Shown piece after piece: positions 1 through 7,840 of a DNA stretch of 10,807 bases; the stretch's first letter is position 1; every line of letters starts with the position of its first letter. The notes beneath the pieces are model-generated. The model ran no database searches. It worked only from the letters and a program-made list of their open reading frames with translations, and was not told the DNA's origin. Origin of the DNA: Batrachochytrium dendrobatidis JAM81 (taxonomy: Eukaryota; Chytridiomycota; Chytridiomycetes; Rhizophydiales); NCBI RefSeq assembly GCF_000203795.2, contig NW_006281131.1:2319-13125 (forward strand), in the 5' to 3' direction. Made by a program: the position numbers and the translations under genes.

Positions 1-186
1 AGTCTTGACAAGACACACATACCTCCTGAACTGTGGAATGATATCACGCAGTATATTCAAGGTGTTCAATCACCAGCTGAAGCCAAACACTATCGAGATG
101 AATTGACAAACGACCGAATTCAAATCATAACGGCATACAACAAGGACATATATGAGCGGGTATATAATCTTGATCGTTGGCGGTGA
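1..186 (+). CDS. 3' end of an unrecognised protein gene (5' part outside the window)
   Basis: Frame 1 is open from the first base to a TGA at 184-186, giving 61 C-terminal residues with no internal stop. The peptide is hydrophilic and well mixed (PPELWNDITQYIQGVQSP near its start, ending in ERVYNLDRWR). It is rich in charged and aromatic residues and has no low-complexity stretch, which is unlike the translations of the repeat debris nearby. It has no membrane segment and no cysteine, and it probably forms two amphipathic helices. I do not recognise the family and assign no function. The segment has no ATG, so the start or an upstream exon lies to the left of the window; the first bases could also be the start of a last exon. 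It could be a chance open frame, but the even composition argues for a real gene end. No AATAAA is evident just downstream. Confidence 0.6.
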   Translation, partial: SLDKTHIPPELWNDITQYIQGVQSPAEAKHYRDELTNDRIQIITAYNKDIYERVYNLDRWR

Positions 187-246
187 ATTGTGAGATTGTG
201 ATTTTACAACAATGAGTTGTAATGTCAGTCAGATCTATGCAATTAA

Positions 247-266
247 ATGAATTGAATGAATTGAAT
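247..266. repeat. Short tandem repeat, 9-base unit (ATGAATTGA)
   Basis: Two complete copies of ATGAATTGA plus two bases occur in direct succession, just downstream of the gene end at 186. This is a simple slippage-type repeat with no evident function. Confidence 0.75.
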
Positions 267-472
267 CAATCATGTCAATCATGACAGTGATTGTTGATTA
301 TATTGACTGATTGTGTACAATTGATTGATACAAGTGATATGGATGCATCATTCGGTGTTGTTGAATCAGATCATTGCTTGATTCTGTCAATGTGATCAAA
401 TGGATTACTACAAAACTGTACATGCTCAAGTTGAATCAAGTATTGAATCGAGTATTGGATTGATATTTACGC

Positions 473-496
473 ACAACCACAATTACAACCACAATT
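473..496. repeat. Perfect tandem duplication of a 12-base unit (ACAACCACAATT)
   Basis: Two exact adjacent copies occur, at 473-484 and 485-496. They lie in otherwise non-coding sequence. The duplication makes the local 64-codon open frame (400-594) read HNHNYNHNCNQH, a repeat artefact rather than a protein. Confidence 0.8.
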
Positions 497-2048
497 GCAA
501 TCAGCACAGTCTGAGTATTAGACATTTGAACATCACATATCGAGTCGTGGATAAATGCGAGTTGGCATATTGGACTGTTTTTGTAGTTTATTAATGATTT
601 GATTCACGACTGTTTGAATTCAAGGCTCAATATGGACTACAACTGGATTGTCGTTGTTTCCATTTGTGATGACAAATCTGTCAATGTGTTGATTAATTGC
701 TAGTCCATTGTCCAATCCATCGATCAGTAATTGTCCAAATAAGTTGTATCCGAGTCGAGTTGTCAATCAGGATACCATAACCTGACATCCAAACGATTGT
801 CCAAATGACTGTCCAAACCATCAATGATTGCCAGAATAAGCTTTACGACTCGACTGCAATAACCACCACAATCATGGTCAGGTTAGTATGTTGATCCGTT
901 TACAAAGTTCTAATACTGCAACAGATTCAACATACTCTTGAAAGTGCTGCACACCACATGAATCCAGCAAACCCACTGATGAATTGAACCAATCAATTGA
1001 CCAATGACATGACTCGATATTGGACATCGAGTTGCACACAGTTGGTAAAAAGTCACCGACATGTCCAGATAGTCAAACCTTGACTACAGGTTGATATCAT
1101 CACCCAACACACCAAATACAACACACAATCTGGACGACTACTGGATCATATTGTGGATATCAATTGACGTAGCTACTGGTTCCAAACAATCATGTAAAAC
1201 CATGTACAGTCATTACAGGACAATATAATGCATTTATGAATAGCATGTTGTAATCAACACGAGTGGAGTTGTGCAATAGACTTGTCATGGTTTGCAATGG
1301 TTTGATATGAACATGATGACTCGGACTCTATTCAGTCGGATCAACTCGACTACAATTGGTCGTGTATATTATGATTAACACGATCAATTGTGGTTGAACT
1401 CGAATACAGATTGACTGTTGAATCACAATGCGTGGTATCAGCAACATGATGTGATATATAGTGGAATGTATACGCTAACCTGACATGTGTCATGTAGTGT
1501 GTATTCGATCAATATGGGTATTAGCCATCAACAAGTCATACGATGTTTGTGTTCGAGTGATGGAATGCAATGGAATGAGTGCATCAAACCAGAATACGAG
1601 TCAACCATCACATATGATCATGATGTGTGGTTGATACAACTATATAGTGACAATCAATGTTGATATAGTAACACACAACATACAATATGCCAACACAACA
1701 GTTGCAAGTCATTGATCATCAATGTGACATTGTGGTTGCAACATGAACTGCATTGTATTGATTCAGTTGATTGATTGAATTACTGGACAATATGCAGTGA
1801 TGACTGATCGTGTCGAGTTGAATGTAAAACATCACTAAACCACGACATGTTTGAATCATACCAACCACAACACATATTGATGATCATCCAACAACTGAAT
1901 ATCAACTCAATTGTTAGATGGTCTTGGTTTGTACTCGTTTCCTATATTGTGGCTCTAGCCCTTTTCGGAGTGAATAAGGGTGAAATACACAATCAACCAT
2001 ATGACACTCGAATGTATAGCCAAGCAGTGGTCCAACCAAAATTGCGGT

Positions 2049-2056
2049 TATATAAA
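2049..2056 (+). promoter_or_regulatory. Distal TATA-like site upstream of the secreted-protein gene
   Basis: TATATAAA lies about 183 bases before the ATG at 2239. It matches a TATA consensus well but is farther from the start than the site at 2169, so it may drive a longer transcript or be unused. The region 1914-2060 also holds CCCTT...AAGGG, a weak short inverted pair at about 1958-1980. Confidence 0.35.
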
Positions 2057-2168
2057 GGAGTAACCCTTTAAAGTTGGAGACTGCTGAAAAATCACCATCA
2101 ACCCTGACAATAAAGCCAATCCCTAAAGCAGTCATCCGACATGCTTTTAATATTATCCATTCAATAAC

Positions 2169-2176
2169 ATATAAAT
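2169..2176 (+). promoter_or_regulatory. Probable TATA box of the secreted coiled-coil protein gene
   Basis: ATATAAAT lies 70 bases upstream of the ATG at 2239. At the usual spacing of about 30 bases, transcription would start near 2200 and leave a leader of roughly 40 bases. The start codon context is favourable (A at -3). This is the more plausible of the two TATA-like sites. Confidence 0.5.
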
Positions 2177-2238
2177 ACGATCCAAAACTGACCCATCAAA
2201 TAACAATCATATACAACTTGCTCAGCCAAACCAACACA

Positions 2239-3144
2239 ATGAAACTCGCAGTCACAGTATTGTCATTGATCCTGTTTGCTTGCTCGGTCACTACAGCCAG
2301 TCCAGTCAATCCCAGTTCGACTACAAGTGCTGAGTCTAGCACTTCAACCGTCATTTCCACTGCAACTAAAAGTACTGAATTTGAGTATCGGATAATTTCT
2401 TATCAAGAAGCTACAAATTTAGTTGATATTAGTCAACTTTCAGAGAGTGATGCGAGATTGATTGAAAAATATCTGCAGGCAGATCGAAAATATGAAGAGA
2501 CTGTGAAAGCGTATGGCTTGACCGAATCTGAAAGGCTTGATCAAGAAAAATTGATAGATCAGCTGCTCAAAGAATACTCAGGGCTGGCAGATAAATCCTG
2601 GAAAACCAAGAATGATCCAGTGTGTCAAAAAAAGAAAGAAGATTTTAGATTGAAGCTTAGGGAAGAGAGAGAAAAACTCAAAATGCTTGAAGAAAAGCGT
2701 CAGAAACTCGGCAACGATTTTTTCGACATTAATTTTCAATCGTATTTCGACAGAAAAAAGCTCGCAAAGCGTCTGTTCCAGAATGGTCCGAGTACAACAT
2801 CACTTTATTCTTACACGAAATTCCTGGGATCAAATCTCAGTTTTCTTGAAAACATATACGAGTCTCTCACTCTTCAACTAAACCAGCAGTCAGAATCCAA
2901 GCAAGCCTCTACTAGCGAGACCCAGAATCAATCACAACATCATGAAAGTCCGTCCCCATCATCAAGCGAAACGTCTGCAGTCCAACCCACTCAACCATCA
3001 TCCAACACACAGGCAACTTTTTTCAGCACAAAAAAAGCTTCCAAATCTTCTGGATCTTTTCGTTTACGGCAAGCTTATTCCAAATTTAAAAATCAGCTCG
3101 GATCACGCAGGAATCGACCCAAAAATGATGATTCATCCGATTGA
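2239..3144 (+). CDS. Secreted coiled-coil protein, Batrachochytrium-type family, function unknown
   Basis: Intact 301-residue frame starting at the first ATG. Residues 1-20 form a classical signal peptide (MKLAVTVLSLILFACSVTTA, likely cut before SPVNP). Residues 21-47 are a Ser/Thr-rich linker. Residues 48-180 are helical and highly charged, with coiled-coil character clearest at about 96-112 and 130-157 (KKKEDFRLKLREEREKLKML). Residues 181-212 are a mixed segment containing FLGSNLSFLENIYESL. Residues 213-262 are Ser/Gln/Thr-rich, and the tail (265-296) is strongly basic. There are two N-glycosylation sequons (N199, N230) and one mature cysteine (C129). The N-terminus is characteristic, from memory, of a lineage-specific secreted family in Batrachochytrium, thought to face the host; no biochemical role is known to me. 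A paralogue's tail lies at 10777-10807 on the other strand. The frame stays open 61 codons upstream but without an ATG, so 2239 is the start. No introns are needed. Confidence 0.88.
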   Translation: MKLAVTVLSLILFACSVTTASPVNPSSTTSAESSTSTVISTATKSTEFEYRIISYQEATNLVDISQLSESDARLIEKYLQADRKYEETVKAYGLTESERLDQEKLIDQLLKEYSGLADKSWKTKNDPVCQKKKEDFRLKLREEREKLKMLEEKRQKLGNDFFDINFQSYFDRKKLAKRLFQNGPSTTSLYSYTKFLGSNLSFLENIYESLTLQLNQQSESKQASTSETQNQSQHHESPSPSSSETSAVQPTQPSSNTQATFFSTKKASKSSGSFRLRQAYSKFKNQLGSRRNRPKNDDSSD

Positions 3145-3345
3145 TTTGATTGCTAATCTGGACTGGTTTCAACCATGTTCACTGTATTTTTGCTTGAATA
3201 CAATACAATATAATTAATATTAAATGTACATGCATTGTATCTGATTATTGTACACGGTTTTGGTTGACATGGTATCATATTGTACATTGACACTTGTATT
3301 CCCAATACAATACAGTTGATTATATATTGCATAATTGTACACATT
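3145..3345 (+). other. 3' flank of the secreted gene, shared with the right-hand paralogue
   Basis: The stretch after the TGA aligns to the reverse complement of 10577-10776. Shared blocks include TACATGCATTGTATCTGATTA, GACACTTGTAT and CCAATACAATACAG, with small gaps and roughly 80 to 85 percent identity over 3225-3345. The stop codons of the two genes align too. It therefore comprises 3' UTR and downstream DNA carried along when the gene was duplicated. There is no canonical AATAAA; the AT-rich run at 3205-3225 (TATAATTAATATTAAA) is the likeliest poly(A) region. Confidence 0.65.
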
Positions 3346-4132
3346 GATGATGTTGGCATGCATGTGTGTATTGTGCCAATATGATATTGCTTGACATGCT
3401 GCAAGCGACTCTTTGGAACCACTATGCCTTTTGATTCAGTCATTAATACTTGCAAAGTGTTGGTCAATACTTTCATTCCAAATTACCAATTGATATGATG
3501 CTACACGAACAACAGATTCGTCGTGTTCAACACTACAAATACCTGGATGTTGTATTTCACAAACCACTGTATCACACCATGCGACTGGACTATAATCAGG
3601 TTGCTGTATCCAATAGCATGTTGGTCGTGTCCGATTCTTGCAAACCACCAACTCATAATTAACTTTCAGACACGAATATTCTTGACAGTCAGTCTAGTAA
3701 TGGTCATGTATGCACTGTATCTGGTTGTTGGTTGGTGGTAACTTGACTTGCCTACACAGTCAACAGTCAATAACGGTGTGCAACACATATTGAATGCATG
3801 CAACTCCATGACTGTCAACTCCTTGTTGTTGAAATGGGTTCAGATCACCATCAGCTCACTCACTCGTTGCACCGATGTGATTGCATGATCAACCTGACAC
3901 CAACCAAACCACACTCGAATATATATGTTCCAGTCATGTGCATGGTGTATCGATTGTCAACTCACAATGTCAACTCCAACACATTCCACCATGATTATGG
4001 TCACATCACACCATGTTGATGTATGTCGATCGGTATCACATTGCAACCAGTTATCATCCAATGACTGCAATGCAATATCGTGCATGTATTGTGACTGATA
4101 CGTTGTGCACCATCAGCAAATGTGCAACTGTC

Positions 4133-4148
4133 ACTCGATATATCGAGT
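4133..4148. repeat. 16-base perfect palindrome ACTCGATATATCGAGT
   Basis: The sequence is identical to its own reverse complement. The right arm has the same site with one change (ACTCGATATATCAAGT at about 10318-10333), so it is not strictly kept. Confidence 0.7.
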
Positions 4149-4445
4149 CTGATATGCAACAACATGCTGTGTTTACCATGATCAGGTTTTTGATCAATCT
4201 CGGACTCATGATACATGATTTGACATGTTGGATCGTGTGGATGTGTCATGGACTGCAATTTAGTTGCAGACACACATATGTTGGACATTGACTGATGCAT
4301 ACTGTGCAATGACTGATCAGTGCGGGTGTGATTGCACACTTGGTGGTATTGTGCATTATGGTTGTTTGACAATGGATGGATGCTGGATTAGTCGGTTATA
4401 TGCAATCCATTTGAATCGACCTATTTGGACAAACACTCGATATAG

Positions 4446-4466
4446 CTGACAATAATAGGTTGTCAG
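4446..4466 (+). other. 3'-terminal hairpin of the LINE-like element, left copy
   Basis: CTGACAATAATAGGTTGTCAG folds as an 8-base stem with one mismatch and a 5-base loop. Homology with the inverted copy stops directly after it, so it marks the 3' end of the repeat unit. A terminal stem-loop is known in some LINEs as the reverse transcriptase recognition element; its role here is inferred. Confidence 0.55.
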
Positions 4467-5014
4467 TCATGTGGTGCTGATACTTGAGTTGGAGTGATTG
4501 ATTGCAGAATATTAGCTGTTCGATTGGTCAATCAATCGAGTTTGTGCTGGTAGCGTACCATTGATAACACAGTTCTGGCACCATCATCGAGACCACCATA
4601 CAACAGTTGACCAATAAACTTGTAAAATCACCAGAATATGTTTGTATGAATATGGCCTGCTTACATGAAATCATATCGTATTCAATACTCGAGTTTATTT
4701 TAAAATTCACTCAAAAAATGAGTACCAAAATAATATAATCGTGTCCAATCACCATGTATTCATGAGTGATAGCCTGGTACAAAACTGTCAGTTATTGATT
4801 GCAATCTGGGACGTCAATACTGGTAAATATCACAGTATGTGTTTCTAAACCTGCACAAGTTATCATATTCACGCTTTATATGCTGATTAATCAGGTTCAA
4901 CAGTTTGGATCGTTACTATACAAAGCCATTCGACTCAAAACAACCGTTCGTGATTAAATACATTCAAAGTCATGTTATACAATATCAACCAAATATCATT
5001 GTAAAGTGGGTCTA
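4467..5014. other. Intergenic, no gene seen
   Basis: No supported frame occurs on either strand; the 60-codon minus frame at 4528-4710 has no family resemblance. The region separates the LINE-like 3' end from the poly(A) region of the small cysteine-rich gene. Confidence 0.5.
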
Positions 5015-5020
5015 TTTATT
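5015..5020 (-). terminator. Poly(A) signal AATAAA of the small cysteine-rich gene
   Basis: Read on the minus strand, AATAAA occurs about 82 bases after the TAA at 5102-5104, with an AT-rich stretch following. This is the expected distance and context for 3'-end formation. Confidence 0.5.
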
Positions 5021-5101
5021 CCAAAATTCAAGTTTAAGCTAGTTGGTGCGACCTGAACAGACTCTAGAACGGATGCTGACACGCAAATATAGCCAAAGCA
5101 T

Positions 5102-5269
5102 TTATTCAGGTATGCAGACTCCAAACGATTGACTATTGGTGATTTGGCATTTTTCTCCTAGGTTACATTCATTTTTACCACTGCAAAAACGTGGAGCAAA
5201 ATACGGGCTAGGAGCAGCAGTGACAGATACGACAAGAGCAGCGATGAGTGCGATGACAGTGAATTGCAT
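5102..5269 (-). CDS. Small secreted cysteine-rich protein, 55 residues
   Basis: The minus-strand ATG at 5269-5267 opens a 55-codon frame ending in TAA. Residues 1-18 or 1-19 form a textbook signal peptide (MQFTVIALIAALVVSVTAA). The mature part is about 36 residues with exactly four cysteines at 29, 35, 41 and 52, spaced C-x5-C-x5-C-x10-C (FCSGKNECNLGEKC, then FGVC). The C-x5-C-x(2)-GxxC ... GxC layout resembles short two-disulfide extracellular modules. I do not recognise a named family and assign no function. Support for a real gene comes from A at -3 of the ATG, a TATA box 112 bases upstream, a poly(A) signal downstream, and an even cysteine count in an undamaged frame between two dead retroelements. 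It is easy to miss because it is short. It could be a secreted effector or antimicrobial-type peptide; that is inference. Confidence 0.8.
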   Translation of the reverse strand: MQFTVIALIAALVVSVTAAPSPYFAPRFCSGKNECNLGEKCQITNSQSFGVCIPE

Positions 5270-5380
5270 GGTCAGTTGATATATTGGATTGGGTTGAAAT
5301 GTAGTGGAGTAGAGTAGATTGGAGTATAATAGACTGAGACGATGGTGTTTGATGGATCCAAGATTCGGGTAAAACCTGGC

Positions 5381-5390
5381 TTTTTATATT
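5381..5390 (-). promoter_or_regulatory. TATA box of the small cysteine-rich gene
   Basis: On the minus strand the sequence reads CAATATAAAAAGCC, with the TATA core at 5390-5381, 112 bases before the ATG. This predicts a start of transcription near 5355 and a leader of about 85 bases. That leader is CT- and CA-rich (TCTACTCTACTCCACTACA at about 5300-5318), with no upstream ATG in frame. Confidence 0.6.
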
Positions 5391-5469
5391 GCAGATTTTC
5401 CCGAAACAATCTTGAAAGTCGTACTTGATGTGATCACATAACTTTGCATGTAGATAAGGGATGCTCACA

Positions 5470-5890
5470 GCCAAGGGAGACTGGATTAAACTAGTATAAA
5501 GCCCAATAAACTATATTTGGCCACCCATTTCAAAGTCAAATAAAGCACACATGTATTTAGGTACTATTTAGCAGTGCATTCAAACACCAAATTGCAGAGC
5601 GGCCTGATTGTCAGCATAGACTATGCAAACAAAAACACTCAGGGCTAAAAGGGTGCTTTCGACTTTAGTGGCCAGGGTTTCAGGGTGTCCGAATGCCAAG
5701 ATATCAGGGTGGAGTATTCGTTGCTGATATCTCCATTTCGCTTGACCAACACAGCTTGGTTACGACCACAATGGTATTTATCCATTTAAGCTTTAGTGGT
5801 AATATTCTGTGAAAGCATATTGGAATCAACAGTCAAAGACTCGAGAGTACAATTCAACTCAAACTATTACTATCCAACAAGAGCATCGAC
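5470..5890. other. Intergenic, with a GC-richer AGGGT-rich patch at about 5590-5785
   Basis: A plus-strand TATA-like site (GTATAAAGCCC, about 5494-5504) points away from the cysteine-rich gene, but no good coding frame follows; the first frames are 34 codons or fewer. The patch 5640-5720 is clearly richer in G+C than its surroundings and repeats the word AGGGT or AGGGC five times. On the minus strand it holds two overlapping open frames: 46 codons with an ATG at 5785-5645, and 59 codons without an ATG at 5759-5580. The second contains the hydrophobic run LLALSVFVCIVYA. Either could be a relic of a gene; neither is convincing. Confidence 0.3.
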
Positions 5891-5959
5891 ACAAACATGG
5901 TCGATCACTGTGGTACTGTGCAATTGGAATTCACAAAAAACTCTCAAAATGGCGGTGAA

Positions 5960-6320
5960 TTTACACTAGACTCTTGAGCCACAGGTTGTATGGTTTGCTG
6001 TGAACAATGGCTTACAAACTAAACTATACCACAATTCAAGAGTAGTCATCAAGCACATACGACTACAATTCAGGGCGTTTGCACAGTCGATCTGACTTGC
6101 AACATCAAATGTATGGAGCAAATAGTTGCATTACCAATGTCATATTCATACCTACATGCTCAGCAATCTCGTTTCCAAAAACACGATGCTTGACAAGGCT
6201 GTAATATTTTGGTCTTCAAAAAAAGGAAAATATATACCAATACAAAAAATGCACCGCTGATGACTGCATTTCAAGCGAATGGCTCGACATGGCTGATTTC
6301 AGGGTGTTGTCCAGACAAAC
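5960..6320 (+). pseudogene. Copia aspartic protease and following linker, decayed
   Basis: At 5963-5986 the frame reads L-D-S-stop-A-T-G, the protease active-site motif (family: LDSGAT/S) with the glycine codon replaced by TGA. Downstream in the same frame come EQWLTN, TTIQGVCTVDLTCNI, EQIVALP and, after one more stop, GCNILVFKK and TNTKNAPLMTAFQANG (to about 6284). These match the spacing of a copia protease domain and the linker before the GAG-pre-integrase region. Internal stops at 5975, 6026 and about 6191 prevent translation. Confidence 0.75.
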
Positions 6321-6329
6321 AACTTTCAA

Positions 6330-7000
6330 TAAACATCAATCACCATGCATCAAGTTTGGAATGTCGAGTGTCAGTGGATATAGACACACAGTACAAGAGA
6401 TTGGCCATATTATCAAAAAGCATCAGAGCGCTTTAAAAGAGTCATGACTTGACGTTGCAACAAATACCGAGCATGAAAAACGCAGCGTGTCATGCACCAA
6501 AAGAAAGTCGACGAAACTCCCATTCACTGAAAAGTCGAATCATTGGTAAATACAAACCAACGTGCTCCCGCATATGGACTTGTCAGGTTTCTTGTCCGTT
6601 AATCGACAGGTCAATCAAAGTGCTGTTATATCATTGTATATGATTTATGAAAATATGCACATCTGTGTATGCTACACTCCAAACATCAAGTGTTGGACGA
6701 GTTCAAGGAACATGTCGTTCTGGTTGACAATCAAACTGAATTACCAGTCCGGATGATGTGCACCGACAATAGAGCAAAGCTCAGGTTTCTGCTATTCGAC
6801 CAGTACTTGGCGGGAACAGGGATCAAGAGGCTGCCAACACCCTACAAATACTGGTAAAATGGTGTTACTGAGTGCAAAACTGACCCCAATCATGGATGCG
6901 ATAAGGTCCATACTAGTTGAAGCCAAGATCATAAAGTTATGGCAGTAACAGTGATGACGGTGGTATACCTGCAAAATAGGTCGCACACTCGGCTATAAAC
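6330..7000 (+). pseudogene. Copia integrase core, decayed; all three acidic catalytic positions still readable
   Basis: After a poorly preserved GAG-pre-integrase zinc region (6330-6540; CHAPKESRR near 6489), the core can be followed. HMDLSG at 6571-6588 supplies the first catalytic Asp (codon 6577). VLDEFKEHVVLVDNQTE leads to TDN at 6762-6770 with the second Asp (codon 6765; the usual following Gly is Arg). FDQYLAGTGIKR, then NGVTE at 6858-6872, gives the catalytic Glu (codon 6870). VYLQNRSHT follows at 6963-6989. A TAA at 6855-6857 sits where the family has Gln before NGV, as a CAA-to-TAA change would produce. Frames shift at least at about 6560 and 6880-6960. Confidence 0.8.
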
Positions 7001-7235
7001 AACAGGACGCCTTACGAGCTATGGTATGTATCCGAGTCAGTTATGGCTCACCTATGTCCAGATGGATGTCAGGCACATGTACTTTTTCCAGTATCGTCAC
7101 TCGAGAAATTGATTCTAGGACGATACCATGCGTCGGGGTTGGGTACTAACCGAAATCAAAGGCATACACATTCTACAACATTGAAACGGCAAGGTTTGTT
7201 GTATATCGTGATGAATACAGATTTACGCTGTTAAG
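7001..7235 (+). pseudogene. Copia integrase C-terminal segment, decayed
   Basis: PYELWY (7010-7027) is a hallmark of copia polyproteins just after the integrase core. It is followed by AHLCPDGCQAHVLFP (7046-7090; family HLRxFGCxAYV) and then LGTNRNQ and a degraded YNxETxKxxxSRDV-like stretch up to about 7230. The open frame 7043-7234 is this fragment, not an independent gene. Confidence 0.75.
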
Positions 7236-7840
7236 CTACATTGCTTTGTTACCCACACCAACAGTATTTCAGAAAGCAGTCATGGGTATATACAACAATG
7301 CTCATATAATGGACAATACTGAAAATGACTGAATTCACAGCAGTGGAACACATGTCGACACACAGAGCATGCCACAAGACTCGAAACAACTCAACCAACA
7401 AAATCAGTTGAGAAATGAACATAGAATCGAGTGTCCCAACTGGAAAAGACTCGATCACTGTCATTGAAAACACTGGAAACGGGTATACCTCGACGTGTCC
7501 AGATGGATGACCGAACAAGAACTGTGGAACCTCGATAGAACGCAGTCAATCGAGCCAAGTCGATCCACAAGTAACCAATCAATCAAAACTGACTGGTTTA
7601 TGAGACTCTATAAACACTCGAGCAAGGCTACTGATACTCTAGTCAATCCGACACAATCCAATATCAAACAATCAACTGCAGACAAATCGTGGATCCAACT
7701 GCACAAACATCAGTAATCCAAGACCAAATCGACTGGATTCAGTCATGTATGACCCTGACCAAGTCATTCGATTGTAAAGTTCTTGGCACAATACATTGAT
7801 ATAGTAGTACCGCATTTCTGGCAAAAAACCATGCAATATT
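7236..7840 (+). pseudogene. Copia spacer between integrase and reverse transcriptase, barely readable
   Basis: This is the normally hydrophilic, fast-evolving part of copia pol. The forward frames are Ser/Thr/Asn/Gln-rich (SIEPSRSTSNQS at about 7532-7567), with a VYDPDQV-like trace at about 7745-7765, and no conserved motif. It is assigned to the element by its position between two recognisable parts. Confidence 0.45.

Larger units (their letters stand above)
187..1900. other. Gene-free AT-rich region, probable old repeat debris
   Basis: I find no convincing coding frame here on either strand; all open stretches are short. The text is dominated by a few recurring words (TTGAAT, CAATCA, TCGAGT, TGTCCAA) and small tandem repeats. 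A cluster of TGTCCAA words lies at about 704-812. The texture matches the decayed retroelements elsewhere in the window, but I could not assign it to any element class. Confidence 0.5.
3346..4466 (+). pseudogene. Decayed, 5'-truncated LINE-like (non-LTR) retroposon, RT to C-terminal end
   Basis: Reading the three forward frames in turn gives landmarks of a LINE reverse transcriptase in the correct order. A DD pair in the context IDDVGM lies at 3343-3357 (family: YADD). INTCKVLV follows at about 3442-3465. VQHYKYLDVVF follows at about 3526-3558 (family: YKYLGVxF of the thumb region). SINNGVQHILN appears near 3763-3795. A Cys/His cluster around 4320-4375 resembles the C-terminal CCHC knuckle of LINEs. 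Stops and frameshifts interrupt all frames. The upstream limit is placed where homology to the other gene flank ends. The 3' end coincides with a hairpin and with the end of the inverted copy at 10000. The class call rests on motif recognition by eye, not on a search. Confidence 0.5.
3969..4466 (+). repeat. 498-base inverted repeat, left arm
   Basis: This arm aligns without gaps to the reverse complement of 10000-10497, with about 26 mismatches by my count, so about 95 percent identity. It is the 3' half of the LINE-like fragment. Both arms share the same in-frame stops in the reading used to recognise the element. Confidence 0.92.

Noticed and set aside
1847..2071. 74-codon plus-strand frame with a hydrophobic stretch (WFVLVSYIVALALFGV)
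   Set aside because: It ends within the promoter region of the next gene, overlaps the distal TATA-like site, and its first third is repeat-like. No supporting signals were seen.
2074..2238. A TTG start at 2074 giving a 356-residue protein
   Set aside because: In this eukaryotic setting the ATG at 2239 begins a perfect signal peptide and has a suitable TATA box; TTG would bury the signal peptide inside the protein.
4001..4372. 123-codon minus-strand frame within the left inverted-repeat arm
   Set aside because: The right arm has the same frame but with a stop just before the second ATG (TGT to TGA). In the 216 bases compared, about six or seven of the dozen changes alter the amino acid, which is close to neutral. 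It is antisense to the LINE-like reading.
4446..4466. Helitron 3' end (hairpin near the terminus)
   Set aside because: A Helitron would have CTRR about 10 bases after the hairpin and insertion before a T. The two copies share nothing after the hairpin, and the interior shows LINE-like rather than Rep/helicase motifs.
5208..5474. 88-codon minus-strand frame overlapping the small cysteine-rich gene
   Set aside because: It covers that gene's promoter, leader and signal-peptide region in another frame, starts upstream of the TATA box, and has no signal or domain of its own.
5623..5727. 34-codon plus-strand frame after a TATA-like site at about 5494
   Set aside because: It is very short, has no signal peptide or cysteine pattern, and no downstream poly(A) signal was found.
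7249..7582. Minus-strand frames of 89 and 63 codons
   Set aside because: They are antisense to the copia spacer, mutually overlapping in different frames, and lack any motif.
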